NCBI GenBank assembly: GCA_016192705.1
Contig: JACPTQ010000057.1
Location: 36,461 to 100,460 of the forward strand
Direction of reading: 5' to 3'
DNA length: 64,000 nt
Origin: Deltaproteobacteria bacterium
GTDB lineage: Bacteria > Myxococcota > JACPTQ01
Made by a program: the position numbers and the translations under genes. The notes under the pieces are model-generated. The model was given only the letters and a program-made list of their open reading frames with translations. It was not told the origin of the DNA and did no database searches. Every line of letters starts with the position of its first letter. The stretch's first letter is position 1. This document shows positions 34,108 through 43,313 of this stretch, in pieces.

Positions 34108-34134
34108 GGATACCGTCAGCGCGCCGTCACAGCT

Positions 34135-34653
34135 TTAGCCGCGATGCGATTTCTTATACGGACAGCCGTCATGAGATCCCAGCGGCCGACGCGGAACATC
34201 GCGCCACCATCGGCTCCACGGGAGATCTTGTTCACGGCTTGGATGAAGCGGATAAAAGATGCGGCTGTCGCACTTGCCGCTCTCGCCCCCGACGAGGAGA
34301 AGCGCCTCTGCTCCGCTGTTGTTCAAGAAGGTGTGTGAAATCCCGGTGCCAGCTGGAAATGCTGCGAGGTCGCCGACCTCCATGCGGTGGAGCTCGCCGT
34401 CGATCCACGCATCGACCTCGCCTTGCAGCACATAGACGAACTCCTCTTCGTTTTCCTCCGCGTGAGGCCATGATGTTCGTTGGCCCGGCTCGAGGCGCTC
34501 GACGTGGAGCCCGATGCGGAGGAGCCCTGCGACGCGGCCGATGGCGCGGCCATGCGACAGCACCTCGTCGCTGTTCGGATAGCTTCCCGCTTTCTCGGGA
34601 ACGTCGCGGGCCGAAATAATAAACGGCGGGCGCCGGATCGCTTCTTTTTTCAT
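34135..34653 (-). CDS. Cupin-domain protein
   Basis: This 172-aa protein shows the two cupin motifs: LEPGQRTSWPHAEENEEEFVYVLQGEVDAWIDGE and GDLAAFPAGTGISHTFLNNSG. His and Glu residues in motif 1 and His in motif 2 can bind a metal. The last part (KCDSRIFYPLHPSREQDL) resembles small sugar- or amino-acid-related cupins. It follows a TetR gene by nine bases, so the two probably share a transcript. The substrate is unknown. Confidence 0.85.
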   Translation of the reverse strand: MKKEAIRRPPFIISARDVPEKAGSYPNSDEVLSHGRAIGRVAGLLRIGLHVERLEPGQRTSWPHAEENEEEFVYVLQGEVDAWIDGELHRMEVGDLAAFPAGTGISHTFLNNSGAEALLLVGGESGKCDSRIFYPLHPSREQDLPWSRWWRDVPRRPLGSHDGCPYKKSHRG

Positions 34654-34662
34654 TGTGCGCGA

Positions 34663-35280
34663 CTATAGGCCGCCATCGCGCGTTTGGGAAACGCCGCCGG
34701 GCCGCAAGAGTCCGCGCAAATTGTACTGGAGGATTTCCTCGGCGAGTGTTTCGCGCGGCAAGTCGTTTGGCTTCATGATGCCGTGGTAGAGGACTTCTTT
34801 CATCGTCCCCAAGATGCAAAGTGCGACGACGCGCGGATCGCACGGGCGCACGATGCCGCCGTCGATGCCGAGTCTTAGCGCGCCTTCGATGAGCGCGAGG
34901 AGGCGTGCGTAAAACGAGAGCAGCTTTTCGTCGCACTCTTCGTCGAGGCCGACGGCTTCGCTGAGCAAGATTTTGCCGAGGCTGCGGTGGAGCAAAATCG
35001 CATCGATGACGCGCGTGGCGTTGCCGCGAATCTGTTCGAGAACGGCGTCGGGGCCGCGCGAGACGTCGATGCGGCGCACCTGCGACCGGATGATTTCGAA
35101 GAATTTATCGAGAAGCTGCTCGAAGACGTGGCGCTTGCTTTCGAAGTAAAGATAAAATGTGCCGCGCGCAACGCCGGCGCGGTCGATGATGTCAGCGATG
35201 CCGGCGCCGTGATAGCCGAGGCGCGCGAAGACGTCTTCGGCGGCTTTGAGGATTTCGGTGCGGCGTTGTTCGCGATCCAT
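34663..35280 (-). CDS. TetR-family transcriptional regulator
   Basis: This 205-aa protein has an N-terminal HTH (RRTEILKAAEDVFARLGYHGAGIADIIDRAGVARGTFYLYFESK) and a TetR_C-like ligand domain. The ATG at 35280 lies just after the NamZ-like gene's TGA with GGAAG upstream, so the two are translationally linked. The cupin gene follows at once. The ligand is unknown. Confidence 0.92.
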   Translation of the reverse strand: MDREQRRTEILKAAEDVFARLGYHGAGIADIIDRAGVARGTFYLYFESKRHVFEQLLDKFFEIIRSQVRRIDVSRGPDAVLEQIRGNATRVIDAILLHRSLGKILLSEAVGLDEECDEKLLSFYARLLALIEGALRLGIDGGIVRPCDPRVVALCILGTMKEVLYHGIMKPNDLPRETLAEEILQYNLRGLLRPGGVSQTRDGGL

Positions 35281-35282
35281 GG

Positions 35283-36434
35283 TCACGCTTCCTGCGGCCA
35301 CGTCGCCGCGATGTCGCGTGGGGACTGGCCCGCTTCGACGGCGAGCCGAAGCGCATCGCTGCCCGCGAGTTGATCGAGCGCATGAATGTGAGGCGCAAAT
35401 TCGTACGGCTCAGTGCGCCATGCGAAGGCTGCACCGCCTTGCGCGCGGGCGACCACCAAAAGGGCGACCCCCGTCAGCACCGGGCGAAACGTGGCGCGGT
35501 TGGTGACATGGAGCTGGATGGCGCCACATCGCTGGCCGGCCCACTTGTGAAATCTCGGCACGAAGAAAGTCGGCCGAAAGAAAACGCCCGGGAGCTCAAG
35601 CGCGGCGAGCGCCTCGGCGAATCGCCACGGGTCGAGGAATGGCGCGCCAATGAGCTCGAAGGGGCGCGTCGTCCCGCGACCTTCGGAAAGATTCGTCGCT
35701 TCGATGAAACAAGCGCCCGGATAGACGAAGGCTGCGTCAAGCGTCGGCAAATTCGGCGACGGCGTAACCCACGGGAGTCCCGTTTCGTCGAAGTCCGCGT
35801 CGCGCAACCAGCCTTCGCACGCGATGACCTCGGCGCGTGCGTCGTGAGCCGCCATCAGTTCACCGAGCGTGCGGCCATGTCGAATCGGAACGTTGAGATA
35901 GTTCATGAACGTGCGAAAGCGTATATCGACGAGCGGCCCCTCGACCGCGACACCGCCCAGCGGATTCGGGCGATCGAGAACGACGAAACGAACGCCCGTG
36001 GCAACGCACACTTCAAGCATTATCGCGGCGGTCGCGGCAAACGTGTAATGGCGACAGCCGATGTCGGGGAGATCGCAAACGACCACGTCGAGCCCGCGCA
36101 ACGCCTCGGGCCGCGGCCGGAGCGTTACCTCCGTCGCACCGTAAAGACTGTGGAGCGCGATTCCCGTCCGTACGTCTCGCGCATCGGTCACTGCTTCCAT
36201 ATCTTGCGCGTCGCCGAAAACGCCGTGCTCCGGCCCAAAAAGCGCGACGAGCCGCACGTCGCCGCGAAACGCCTGAAAACGATCGACCGCGTGAACGAGC
36301 GCCGCATCGACCGACGCCTGATTGACGAGCAACCCCACACGTTGTCCACGAAACGGTGCGCCGCCCGAAGCCACGACGCGGTCAAGCCCGGTGAGCACGC
36401 AACGCTGCGACGCACCTTCAATCACCGGCGACAC
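35283..36434 (-). CDS. NamZ-like exo-beta-N-acetylmuramidase (DUF1343)
   Basis: This 383-aa protein matches the DUF1343 family: VGLLVNQASVDAALVHAVDRF and LVALFGPEHGVFGDAQD near the start, LVCDLPDIGCRHYTF-like VVCDLPDIGCRHYTF, FVVLDRPNPLGG, PLVDIRFRTFMNYLNVPIRHGRTLGELM and LSEGRGTTRPFELIGAPF. Characterised members (NamZ, GH171) remove terminal N-acetylmuramic acid from peptidoglycan fragments. No signal peptide is obvious, so it may be cytoplasmic or use an unusual export signal. It overlaps a TetR gene, hinting at regulated cell-wall recycling. Confidence 0.9.
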   Translation of the reverse strand: MSPVIEGASQRCVLTGLDRVVASGGAPFRGQRVGLLVNQASVDAALVHAVDRFQAFRGDVRLVALFGPEHGVFGDAQDMEAVTDARDVRTGIALHSLYGATEVTLRPRPEALRGLDVVVCDLPDIGCRHYTFAATAAIMLEVCVATGVRFVVLDRPNPLGGVAVEGPLVDIRFRTFMNYLNVPIRHGRTLGELMAAHDARAEVIACEGWLRDADFDETGLPWVTPSPNLPTLDAAFVYPGACFIEATNLSEGRGTTRPFELIGAPFLDPWRFAEALAALELPGVFFRPTFFVPRFHKWAGQRCGAIQLHVTNRATFRPVLTGVALLVVARAQGGAAFAWRTEPYEFAPHIHALDQLAGSDALRLAVEAGQSPRDIAATWPQEA

Positions 36435-36516
36435 CTATAGTCGACCCCAACACGACCGACAAGACGCCGGCCTTAACCGCTCGTTCAAAAAAACGATTCC
36501 CGCCGCGCGACACGCG

Positions 36517-37107
36517 TCACTGAAGGAGCGCGCGGACCTTTTCAACCAGCTTCCGCTCCTCAACATCGTCGCTCGTCTCTTCGACCATCCGAAGCCGCTG
36601 AAGCAACGACGCCTTCCGCGCGGGCGGACCCTCCGCAATGAGCTTTTCCAGCCGTTCGAGCGACGCGCATCTCACCCGCCCCTCCGCGTGTTCAAGCGCG
36701 AGCCCCAACACATCGAAGTCCCCCGGCAACTCGAACTCCGTCACCAGCCGTTTCACGGCATTCAAGCGCGCCACATGCTCTTCGCTCTTTCGCGCAATCT
36801 TAAGAAGTTCTGCGTGCGTTGTATTCGCCGGACTCTCCTCGGCGCGAATCGGAATCGCCGCATCGCCCTCCTCGGCATCGAGCAACTTCGCGACCGCAGC
36901 GCCCAGCGTCCCCTCCTTGAACAACCGATCCAGCTTTTGCCGATACCCTTTCGACGCCGACGTCCGCGCGCGCCCAACGCGCCCACCCGATGGCGCCTCA
37001 CGCGATCCGTGCCGGCTCTTGTCTCGCGCCTTGTCGATCTCGCGCCACGACGGCTTATCATCGCCGCCGTTCCGGCCTTGGTCGTCGCCCGATTTTCCTC
37101 GTGCCAT
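36517..37107 (-). CDS. Hypothetical protein
   Basis: This 196-aa protein is hydrophilic. The N-terminal 55 residues are rich in Arg, Gly, Asp and Ser and probably disordered; the rest is helical (LDRLFKEGTLGAAVAKLLDAEEGD...HVARLNAVKRLVTEFELPGDFDVLGLALEHAEG). A HEAT-like or four-helix fold is possible. No family is recognised. It ends the leftward run that begins with the carboxylase gene, 21 bases after the lipoprotein gene. Confidence 0.7.
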   Translation of the reverse strand: MARGKSGDDQGRNGGDDKPSWREIDKARDKSRHGSREAPSGGRVGRARTSASKGYRQKLDRLFKEGTLGAAVAKLLDAEEGDAAIPIRAEESPANTTHAELLKIARKSEEHVARLNAVKRLVTEFELPGDFDVLGLALEHAEGRVRCASLERLEKLIAEGPPARKASLLQRLRMVEETSDDVEERKLVEKVRALLQ

Positions 37108-37128
37108 CTCGTTCCCTCCAGCATCCCG

Positions 37129-38778
37129 CTACGGCGCGCAATACGCCGGACTCGTCGTGTCCGTCGATCCACCAACGCTCCGCACCTCATCAAGCGTCGT
37201 AAACGTCGGCGCCGCCACGGCCGACGTGAAACTCACATCGAACACATTCCATAAGTTGACGCCCGACTGCGCAAACGCCGGCGCCACGAGCGCCCATCTT
37301 TTGACGCCACCCGCGCGCGACCACGCCATCACCGCAGCGCCCGTTAATTGCAGGTTCGCCTTCGATTGGTCGATGTCGTCCTTGATAACGTAAGCGCGGT
37401 ACGTTCCAGCGTTAGGATTGAAGACGGTCGCAAACTCGGGTGCATTTTCGGTTTCATTGGTTTTCAGAGTGGCGGTCATCGCGCCCGACGCACCTTGGGA
37501 ATCGGTCACCGCCGTTTTCGCGTCACAAACGTGGAACGTCGTTCCATTCACGAGCGGCCCCGTCAGATGCAGGTCGAGATTTGTTCCCGCATCCCACGTC
37601 AACATCACAACGAAATCCGGGGCCGTCTCCGCCACGGCCGGAATGACCGCACACGTGCCCCCGGCATCGTAAGGAACCGTAAAGTTTACAACTTGCGCCG
37701 ACAGCGCCAGCTCATCGAGCGCCTTCACCGTAACCGCCGCGCCCCTCGGCAGTGTCGTCTCGTAACACCCGCCGTCGCGCGTCACCGCCACCGTCGAGAA
37801 CCGACTCGAATCGGCCGACACGATTTGCACTGGAACATCCGAAAGCCCCGCATCGCGCTGATCCACCACGCACCCCACAACACACACCGGCTGCGCCAGC
37901 GTCTCGCCGACGTTGAACCACGCGAGCGAGTTCACGACGAACCGGTAAACCGACGCACCCGACTTTTCAACACGCGAAGCAACCCCAGCGTTCCTCCACG
38001 CCCCTCCCGCAACATCGTACGCGAGAAGCGCCGACGCATCGGCCGCCGTCCCAGCCAGCCCCTGCGGAATCGGCGCGTCAATGACGATCGACGCGTCGGC
38101 CGCGACCGACAGCTCATTCGCCCCCTGCATGACGCGGACGAAAACCGCCGACGTGCTCCGCGTCATGAATCGGCCGCCGTCATCAACCATCTCAAACGTC
38201 CCAGGGTAAGCGATTCGCATCGACTCACCCGTGGGATCAAACACCTTGAATTCGACGTTTACCGTTCCGCTCACGACGCCGCCATCAAACACGAAGGCCG
38301 ATGGAGACGGCTCGAACCGAAACCCTTTCGTCGATCCCGTTCCCGCGAGGTCAATGGGCGCGGGCGCTTCAGCCGTAATCGGGAAGATGGCATCGAGCGT
38401 CGGCATCCACCCATGAAACGTTGTCATCGCACCGCCCGCAACGCGAATGCTTCGCGCGTAGCTCACCCGTCCCGACAACCTGCAAACGACGGGGACACTG
38501 TCGCCCATCGGAACGTTGTGCAGCACGAACTGCCCCGCGGCGTTTGTATACGTCACGCCCGCATCCGCGACCTCAACCCGCACGGCGCCGAGCGCTCCGC
38601 CATCGTCGGCCGACACGACTTGGCCCATCAGCTCGCCGACCGACGTCGACGGCGTCGGGACCGACAAGTCGCCGCCACCCTCCTTGCACGCGAAAACAAC
38701 AGCCATCGCGGCGAAGGCAACCCGAAGTCGCGCTGAATCACTCGGCCGCGCCAAATTATGGCTCTGCTTCTTCGTCAT
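37129..38778 (-). CDS. Lipoprotein with carboxypeptidase-regulatory-like domain
   Basis: A protein of about 549 aa from the ATG at 38778, which overlaps the end of the sulfatase-like gene by 23 bases. It has a lipoprotein signal ending in VVFAC. The first domain (about 45-130, GQVVSADDGGALGAVRVEVADAGVTYTNAAGQFVL) is a carboxypeptidase-regulatory-like Ig fold. A second such domain lies about 305-390 (GCVVDQRDAGLSDVPVQIVS), and a DUF2135-like C-terminal region about 400-500 (VVMLTWDAGTNLDLHL). A surface protein of unknown ligand. Confidence 0.78.
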   Translation of the reverse strand: MTKKQSHNLARPSDSARLRVAFAAMAVVFACKEGGGDLSVPTPSTSVGELMGQVVSADDGGALGAVRVEVADAGVTYTNAAGQFVLHNVPMGDSVPVVCRLSGRVSYARSIRVAGGAMTTFHGWMPTLDAIFPITAEAPAPIDLAGTGSTKGFRFEPSPSAFVFDGGVVSGTVNVEFKVFDPTGESMRIAYPGTFEMVDDGGRFMTRSTSAVFVRVMQGANELSVAADASIVIDAPIPQGLAGTAADASALLAYDVAGGAWRNAGVASRVEKSGASVYRFVVNSLAWFNVGETLAQPVCVVGCVVDQRDAGLSDVPVQIVSADSSRFSTVAVTRDGGCYETTLPRGAAVTVKALDELALSAQVVNFTVPYDAGGTCAVIPAVAETAPDFVVMLTWDAGTNLDLHLTGPLVNGTTFHVCDAKTAVTDSQGASGAMTATLKTNETENAPEFATVFNPNAGTYRAYVIKDDIDQSKANLQLTGAAVMAWSRAGGVKRWALVAPAFAQSGVNLWNVFDVSFTSAVAAPTFTTLDEVRSVGGSTDTTSPAYCAP

Positions 38779-41110
38779 CTTCCACACCTCGCGCCTTCTT
38801 GATCTGAAGCTCCTTCGTGAACCATCGTTCGAGTTCAGCCCGGAGAGCCGCGAACTTCTCCTTCTCTTTGCGCGTGAGATTTTGCAGCTCTTTCGGATCG
38901 TCGCGCAAATTAAAAAGTTGGTACACTTTCCGATCGCCCCAGTAAATGAGCTTCCAATCCCCGCGGTCGTCGCTCTGCACGAGCCCGCGAATGAACGGAT
39001 TCGTCGGCCCTTTCGGCATGTCAATCAGGATGGGCCGATCGGCCGGCGTCTCCGCTTTTCCCCACAAAACCGGCGCGAGACTTCGTCCCCGGAACTCCTT
39101 GGGAACCGCCACGCCAAAAATATCCAGAATGGTCGGCGCCACATCGAGAATTGAAACGGGCCCCGGCAGCACGCGCGGCGCGACTCCCGGCCCCGTGATA
39201 ACGAGCGGAATTCGAACGAGCTCCTCGAATGCATTCCAGCCGTGGTGCATATGGTTGTGGTTGCCGAGCCCTTCGCCATGGTCCGACAGAAAAATAACCG
39301 CGATCTTTCGCGCGTCGGAACGCTTTGCAAGCGTGTCGAGGAGCTGCCCGATGAAGTGATCCATGTAGACGATTTCGCCGTCGTAGCGATCGGCGTCGGT
39401 TTTTCCAAACGACGGGAAGCCCGGATGCTCCAGAAAACTCTTGTGCGGGTCGAGATAGTGAATCCACAGCAAGAAACGCTTGCCCGGCTCGATCGCGTCG
39501 AGTTGCTTTTGCGCGGCCCTCGTGAGCGGCTCCGACGTCGACATCTCGTCGACTTCATACGCCTTTCCAGGCACGGCCGACGAGTCCCACACGTCGAAGC
39601 CCGTCGCAAAACCAAACGGCTTACCCGCGACATACCAGTGCGACGCGAGCCCCACGGTGCGCACGCCCGCCTTCTGCAAGAGCGAAGGAAACCCCGTGCC
39701 GTTCGACGCGAACTTGATGAAGTGCTCAAACGTCCGATTCATCTCCGAGATGTACCGCGACGTCAGCATCGGCGGGATCGCTTGCGACGTGAGGCTCGCC
39801 GTCGAGTAAGCGCGCTCAAATCGCACCCCGGACGCGGCGAGGCGATCGATCTGCGGCGACGTCGGGCGCCCATGGCCGTAACAGCCGAGGCGATCGGCAC
39901 GAAGCGTGTCGACGGTGATGAGAACGACGCTCTGACCCTCAGGAATCTTGACGCGCAGAGGCGCCGCATTCGCCGCAGCTCCCATTCCCGCTCCCGATCC
40001 CGATCCCGGATTCAACGCCAAGACGCCAAGGCGCGAAGGCGCCAAGAAAGAGGCCTCCTTGCTTTGCGTCTCTGCGCCTTTGCGTTGAAAACTGTCTCCC
40101 GCTCCCGCTCCCACCGCCTCGCCCGGTCGCAAAAACGCCACGCGCTGGAGAACCTCGCGTGCGAGCTTTCCATGAAAATCAAGGTGAAGCGCCTCGGTCG
40201 GCGTAAAGGAAAAGGCGAAATGTACAACAGCGGCCCCCGCGAGCGACGCCATCGCGATCGTGGTGACCTTGAAAACATGCCAGCGCCGCGCAGCGACGAA
40301 AATCAAGGGCAGTGCGAAAATGAGCGCCATCTCCGCATAGGCGCCAAGCGGCATCGCCTCCACCCGATCCCGTTCTGCGCGAATGACGAGCGCCGCAAGC
40401 ACCAAAGCGGGCGCCAATACCGTAACGAGCGCAACCGACGGCCGGGGCAAGCGCCATCGCATGAGTGCGCCCTGGAGAGCCACGACACCTGTCGACGCGA
40501 ACCAGATGAGAAACGCCCCCGCGAGAGCGAGCGCCACGGCCGACTGATGGCGCGAGAGATCGACGATCGTTTTCGAGACGGCGTAGGTCGCGACAAACAA
40601 AACCGCGAGCCCCGTCGCGACCGCAAATATTCCCGCCGAAACTCGCATTGGGTCCGCTGCGCGCAGCCGGCGCCACAGCGATGAAATCCGCGCCGAATCT
40701 GGCGTTACGAGCGATAGCACCGCACACAGAAAACCCACCGCCACGCCGACCACGGCTGCCAGCGCGCCGGTGTTTGCAACGAAGCGCGCCGCCTCACCGA
40801 ACGTCGCCGCGACCTCGCCATTCGCGGCGCTAAGCCCCTCGATAATTCCGATCGCGAATCCGGCCGCTGCACCCGCAGGCAGATACGCCGCGTGTCGCCG
40901 CCATCCCACGCCCGCACCCGCGACCGCACCCGCCCCCGCTTCCGCTTCCGCACCCGCTTCCGCCCCCGCCTCCGCACTTTCGTCATCGTGGTCGTCGTCG
41001 TGATCGTGATCGTGAACGGATTGACCGAATCGATCACGTCCACGATCACGTTCACGATTCTCCGCATCCCCCACTCCCGCCAAATGTTCCCCCTCGCGCC
41101 TCACGCCCAC
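38756..41110 (-). CDS. Membrane-anchored sulfatase/alkaline-phosphatase-superfamily protein
   Basis: This 784-aa protein has a D/H-rich cytoplasmic N-terminus with an Ala-Gly-Glu repeat (about 30-68), about eight membrane helices (75-300), a linker (about 330-390) and a sulfatase-like domain. Motifs are LITVDTLRADRLGCYGHGRPTSPQIDRLAASG, a WIHYLDPH segment and IFLSDHGEGLGNH. The nucleophile region reads ASLTSQAIPPMLTSRY, without the CxPxR/SxPxR formylglycine signature, so Thr or Ser may be the nucleophile, as in phosphoethanolamine or phosphoglycerol transferases. The start is a GTG at 41110 or 41104. The linker carries a 79-bp palindromic insert. Confidence 0.83.
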   Translation of the reverse strand: MGVRREGEHLAGVGDAENRERDRGRDRFGQSVHDHDHDDDHDDESAEAGAEAGAEAEAGAGAVAGAGVGWRRHAAYLPAGAAAGFAIGIIEGLSAANGEVAATFGEAARFVANTGALAAVVGVAVGFLCAVLSLVTPDSARISSLWRRLRAADPMRVSAGIFAVATGLAVLFVATYAVSKTIVDLSRHQSAVALALAGAFLIWFASTGVVALQGALMRWRLPRPSVALVTVLAPALVLAALVIRAERDRVEAMPLGAYAEMALIFALPLIFVAARRWHVFKVTTIAMASLAGAAVVHFAFSFTPTEALHLDFHGKLAREVLQRVAFLRPGEAVGAGAGDSFQRKGAETQSKEASFLAPSRLGVLALNPGSGSGAGMGAAANAAPLRVKIPEGQSVVLITVDTLRADRLGCYGHGRPTSPQIDRLAASGVRFERAYSTASLTSQAIPPMLTSRYISEMNRTFEHFIKFASNGTGFPSLLQKAGVRTVGLASHWYVAGKPFGFATGFDVWDSSAVPGKAYEVDEMSTSEPLTRAAQKQLDAIEPGKRFLLWIHYLDPHKSFLEHPGFPSFGKTDADRYDGEIVYMDHFIGQLLDTLAKRSDARKIAVIFLSDHGEGLGNHNHMHHGWNAFEELVRIPLVITGPGVAPRVLPGPVSILDVAPTILDIFGVAVPKEFRGRSLAPVLWGKAETPADRPILIDMPKGPTNPFIRGLVQSDDRGDWKLIYWGDRKVYQLFNLRDDPKELQNLTRKEKEKFAALRAELERWFTKELQIKKARGVEDDEEAEP
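40011..40089. repeat. Palindromic repeat inserted in frame in the sulfatase-like gene
   Basis: The left arm starts TTCAACGCCAAGACGCCAAG and the right arm, read on the other strand, starts TTCAACGCAAAGGCGCAGAG; about 21 of the first 27 bases match. AGGCCT marks the centre. It is flanked on both sides by CCCGCT/CCCGAT hexamers. The insert is translated (KGAETQSKEASFLAPSRLG) in the linker between membrane and catalytic domains. Confidence 0.65.
40911..40976. repeat. Hexanucleotide low-complexity repeat
   Basis: About eleven imperfect copies of a CCCGCN/TCCGCN unit encode the Ala-Gly-Glu run at the N-terminus of the sulfatase-like protein. Units are six bases, so length changes keep the frame. 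Confidence 0.65.
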
Positions 41111-41130
41111 CCGTCCTTCATCGCACCGCC

Positions 41131-42678
41131 TCAGAGCGGAATGTTCCCGTGCTTCTTTCGCGGGTTCACATCGCGCTTATCCCGCAACATCTCAAACGCT
41201 CGAATCACCGCCGGTCGCGTCTCTTCAGGCATAATCACTTCGTCGAGGTACCCGAGCGCCGCCGCCTTATAAGGATTCGCAAACGTCTCGCGGTAATCGG
41301 CGATGAGGCGGTCCCGCTCGGCCGCGCTCGCCTTCGCGACTTCATCGCGAAACACGATGTTGACGGCACCCTCCGGCCCCATCACCGCGATCTCAGCCGT
41401 CGGGAACGCGAAGTTGATATCGCCCCGGATGTGTTTCGAGCTCATGACGTCGTACGCACCACCGTACGCTTTGCGCGTAATGAGTGTCACCTTCGGCACC
41501 GTCGCCTCCGCGAAGGCGTACAAGAGCTTCGCGCCGTGCTTAATGATCCCGCCGTACTCCTGATCGGTGCCCGGCAAAAACCCCGGAACATCGACGAGCG
41601 TCAGAAGCGGGATGTTGAACGCGTCACAAAAGCGCACAAACCGCGCTGCTTTAATGCTCGCGTTGATGTCGAGGCAACCCGCCAATACGGCCGGCTGGTT
41701 CGCAACAACGCCCACGCTCGCGCCGTTCAAGCGAACAAACCCGACGATCATGTTTTGCGCGAAACTCTCCTGGACTTCGAAAAGGTACCGCTCGTCGGCA
41801 ATCGCGCGGATGACGTCTTTCATGTCGTACGGCTTGTTCGGATTCGTCGGCACGATCGTCTTCAGCGATTCGTCGCGCCGCGCCGGATCGTCGCGCGCCT
41901 CGACACGTGGCGCATCGTCCAAGTTGTTCGACGGAATGAACGACAAGAGCTCGCGGATCAGCGTGAGCGCGCTCGGCTCGTCGGTTGCCGCGAAATGCGC
42001 GACCCCGCTTCGCGTAGCGTGCGCGACCGCGCCGCCGAGGTCATCCTTCGAGACCTCCTCGTGCGTGACGGCCTTGATGACGTCGGGTCCCGTGATGAAC
42101 ATGTACGAGCTGCCCTTCACCATCACAATGAAATCGGTGATGGCGGGCGAGTAAACGGCGCCGCCCGCGCAGGGGCCAAGCACCGCGCTGATTTGCGGGA
42201 CGACACCCGACGCGAGCGTGTTCCGCAAAAAGATGTCGGCGTAGCCGCCAAGCGACACGACGCCTTCTTGAATTCGCGCACCGCCCGAGTCGTTGAGGCC
42301 AACAACCGGGCACCCGACTTTCATCGCGAGATCCATCACTTTGCATATTTTTCGCGCGTACGCTTCCGACAGTGAACCGCCAAAGACTGTAAAATCCTGC
42401 GCAAACACAAAGACTTGGCGCCCATCGACGTTTCCGTAACCGGTCACGACGCCATCGCCGAGGATCTTTTGGTCGGCCATTCCGAAGTCGCTGCAGCGAT
42501 GCGTAACGAACCGGTCCATCTCAACAAACGAACCGCGGTCGAGGAGAAGATTAATCCGTTCGCGCGCCGTCAATTTCCCCTGCGCGTGTTGCTTCGCGAT
42601 CCGGTCGGCGCCGCCGCCCTGAGTCGCACGTTCTCCGAGATCTGTCAGCTCGCGCCTTAAGTCATCGTGGGTTTTCAC
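41131..42678 (-). CDS. Acyl-CoA carboxylase carboxyltransferase (propionyl-CoA carboxylase beta type)
   Basis: This 515-aa protein is the normal length for PccB/MmdA. Diagnostic segments are [21 protein letters not shown], the acyl-CoA-binding GGARIQEGV and the oxyanion [16 protein letters not shown]. In the second half these are [42 protein letters not shown] and [10 protein letters not shown]. It transfers carboxyl from biotin to propionyl- or acetyl-CoA. No biotin carboxylase gene is adjacent. It starts a leftward run with the sulfatase-like gene 20 bases behind. Confidence 0.95.
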   Translation of the reverse strand: MKTHDDLRRELTDLGERATQGGGADRIAKQHAQGKLTARERINLLLDRGSFVEMDRFVTHRCSDFGMADQKILGDGVVTGYGNVDGRQVFVFAQDFTVFGGSLSEAYARKICKVMDLAMKVGCPVVGLNDSGGARIQEGVVSLGGYADIFLRNTLASGVVPQISAVLGPCAGGAVYSPAITDFIVMVKGSSYMFITGPDVIKAVTHEEVSKDDLGGAVAHATRSGVAHFAATDEPSALTLIRELLSFIPSNNLDDAPRVEARDDPARRDESLKTIVPTNPNKPYDMKDVIRAIADERYLFEVQESFAQNMIVGFVRLNGASVGVVANQPAVLAGCLDINASIKAARFVRFCDAFNIPLLTLVDVPGFLPGTDQEYGGIIKHGAKLLYAFAEATVPKVTLITRKAYGGAYDVMSSKHIRGDINFAFPTAEIAVMGPEGAVNIVFRDEVAKASAAERDRLIADYRETFANPYKAAALGYLDEVIMPEETRPAVIRAFEMLRDKRDVNPRKKHGNIPL

Positions 42679-42830
42679 AGCGCGCCATTATGAGCGACGG
42701 TCGCGAGAGTCGTCAACGACCCGACATGACACGGCTGCGCGGGATCAAGGCGCCGGTTGACTCGACGTGGTTTTCGATTTCTCCTTGTCGCGCAGGTCGC
42801 GATCAAACCGGTCAAGCAAGGAGAACGGAA

Positions 42831-43313
42831 ATGGCAAAACTGAACGGTGCGGCGATTCTTGAAGAAGCTGAAAAGGAAGGGCTCGTTTATCGGATGAAGC
42901 CGGGTTGGCGAAAATATTTCGTTTTCTCGGGAATCCTGATGTGCCTTCTCGTGATAACGATTCCGCTTGGAATTTGGTTCCTGCTCATTCCTCGATCGGC
43001 GCGGCTCGGCATCGGCAAAGAAGGGTTCGCGATCAAATGGTTCGGCACATCTGCATTCGCGTATGCCGACATCCAAGAGTTTCGACCCGCGGGGCTCCAC
43101 ATGAATATTGGCGGTGGCGTCGTCGGGGCCCTCGTTGGAGCCGCGGTATCGTCCGCGATCGAGTCAAAAACCGCGGGCCTCAAGGGTCCGCTCGAATTCA
43201 AGTTGAAAGGCAAGTGGGGTTGGAGGCCAATCCCCGCGCACGCCATCGAAAACTCGGTCGCCATGGCGGAGGAGATTGAAAAGCGGAGCGGCCTCAAAAT
43301 CCTACAACGCTAG
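42831..43313 (+). CDS. Small membrane protein with PH-like domain
   Basis: This 160-aa protein starts at 42831 with AAGGAG about seven bases upstream. One long hydrophobic hairpin (about 28-50, YFVFSGILMCLLVITIPLGIW) is followed by a bacterial PH-like domain (LGIGKEGFAIKWFGTSAFAYADIQEF) and a glycine-rich membrane-like segment (GGGVVGALVGAAVSSAI). Its stop overlaps that of the convergent giant VWA gene by four bases. Function unknown. Confidence 0.75.
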   Translation: MAKLNGAAILEEAEKEGLVYRMKPGWRKYFVFSGILMCLLVITIPLGIWFLLIPRSARLGIGKEGFAIKWFGTSAFAYADIQEFRPAGLHMNIGGGVVGALVGAAVSSAIESKTAGLKGPLEFKLKGKWGWRPIPAHAIENSVAMAEEIEKRSGLKILQR

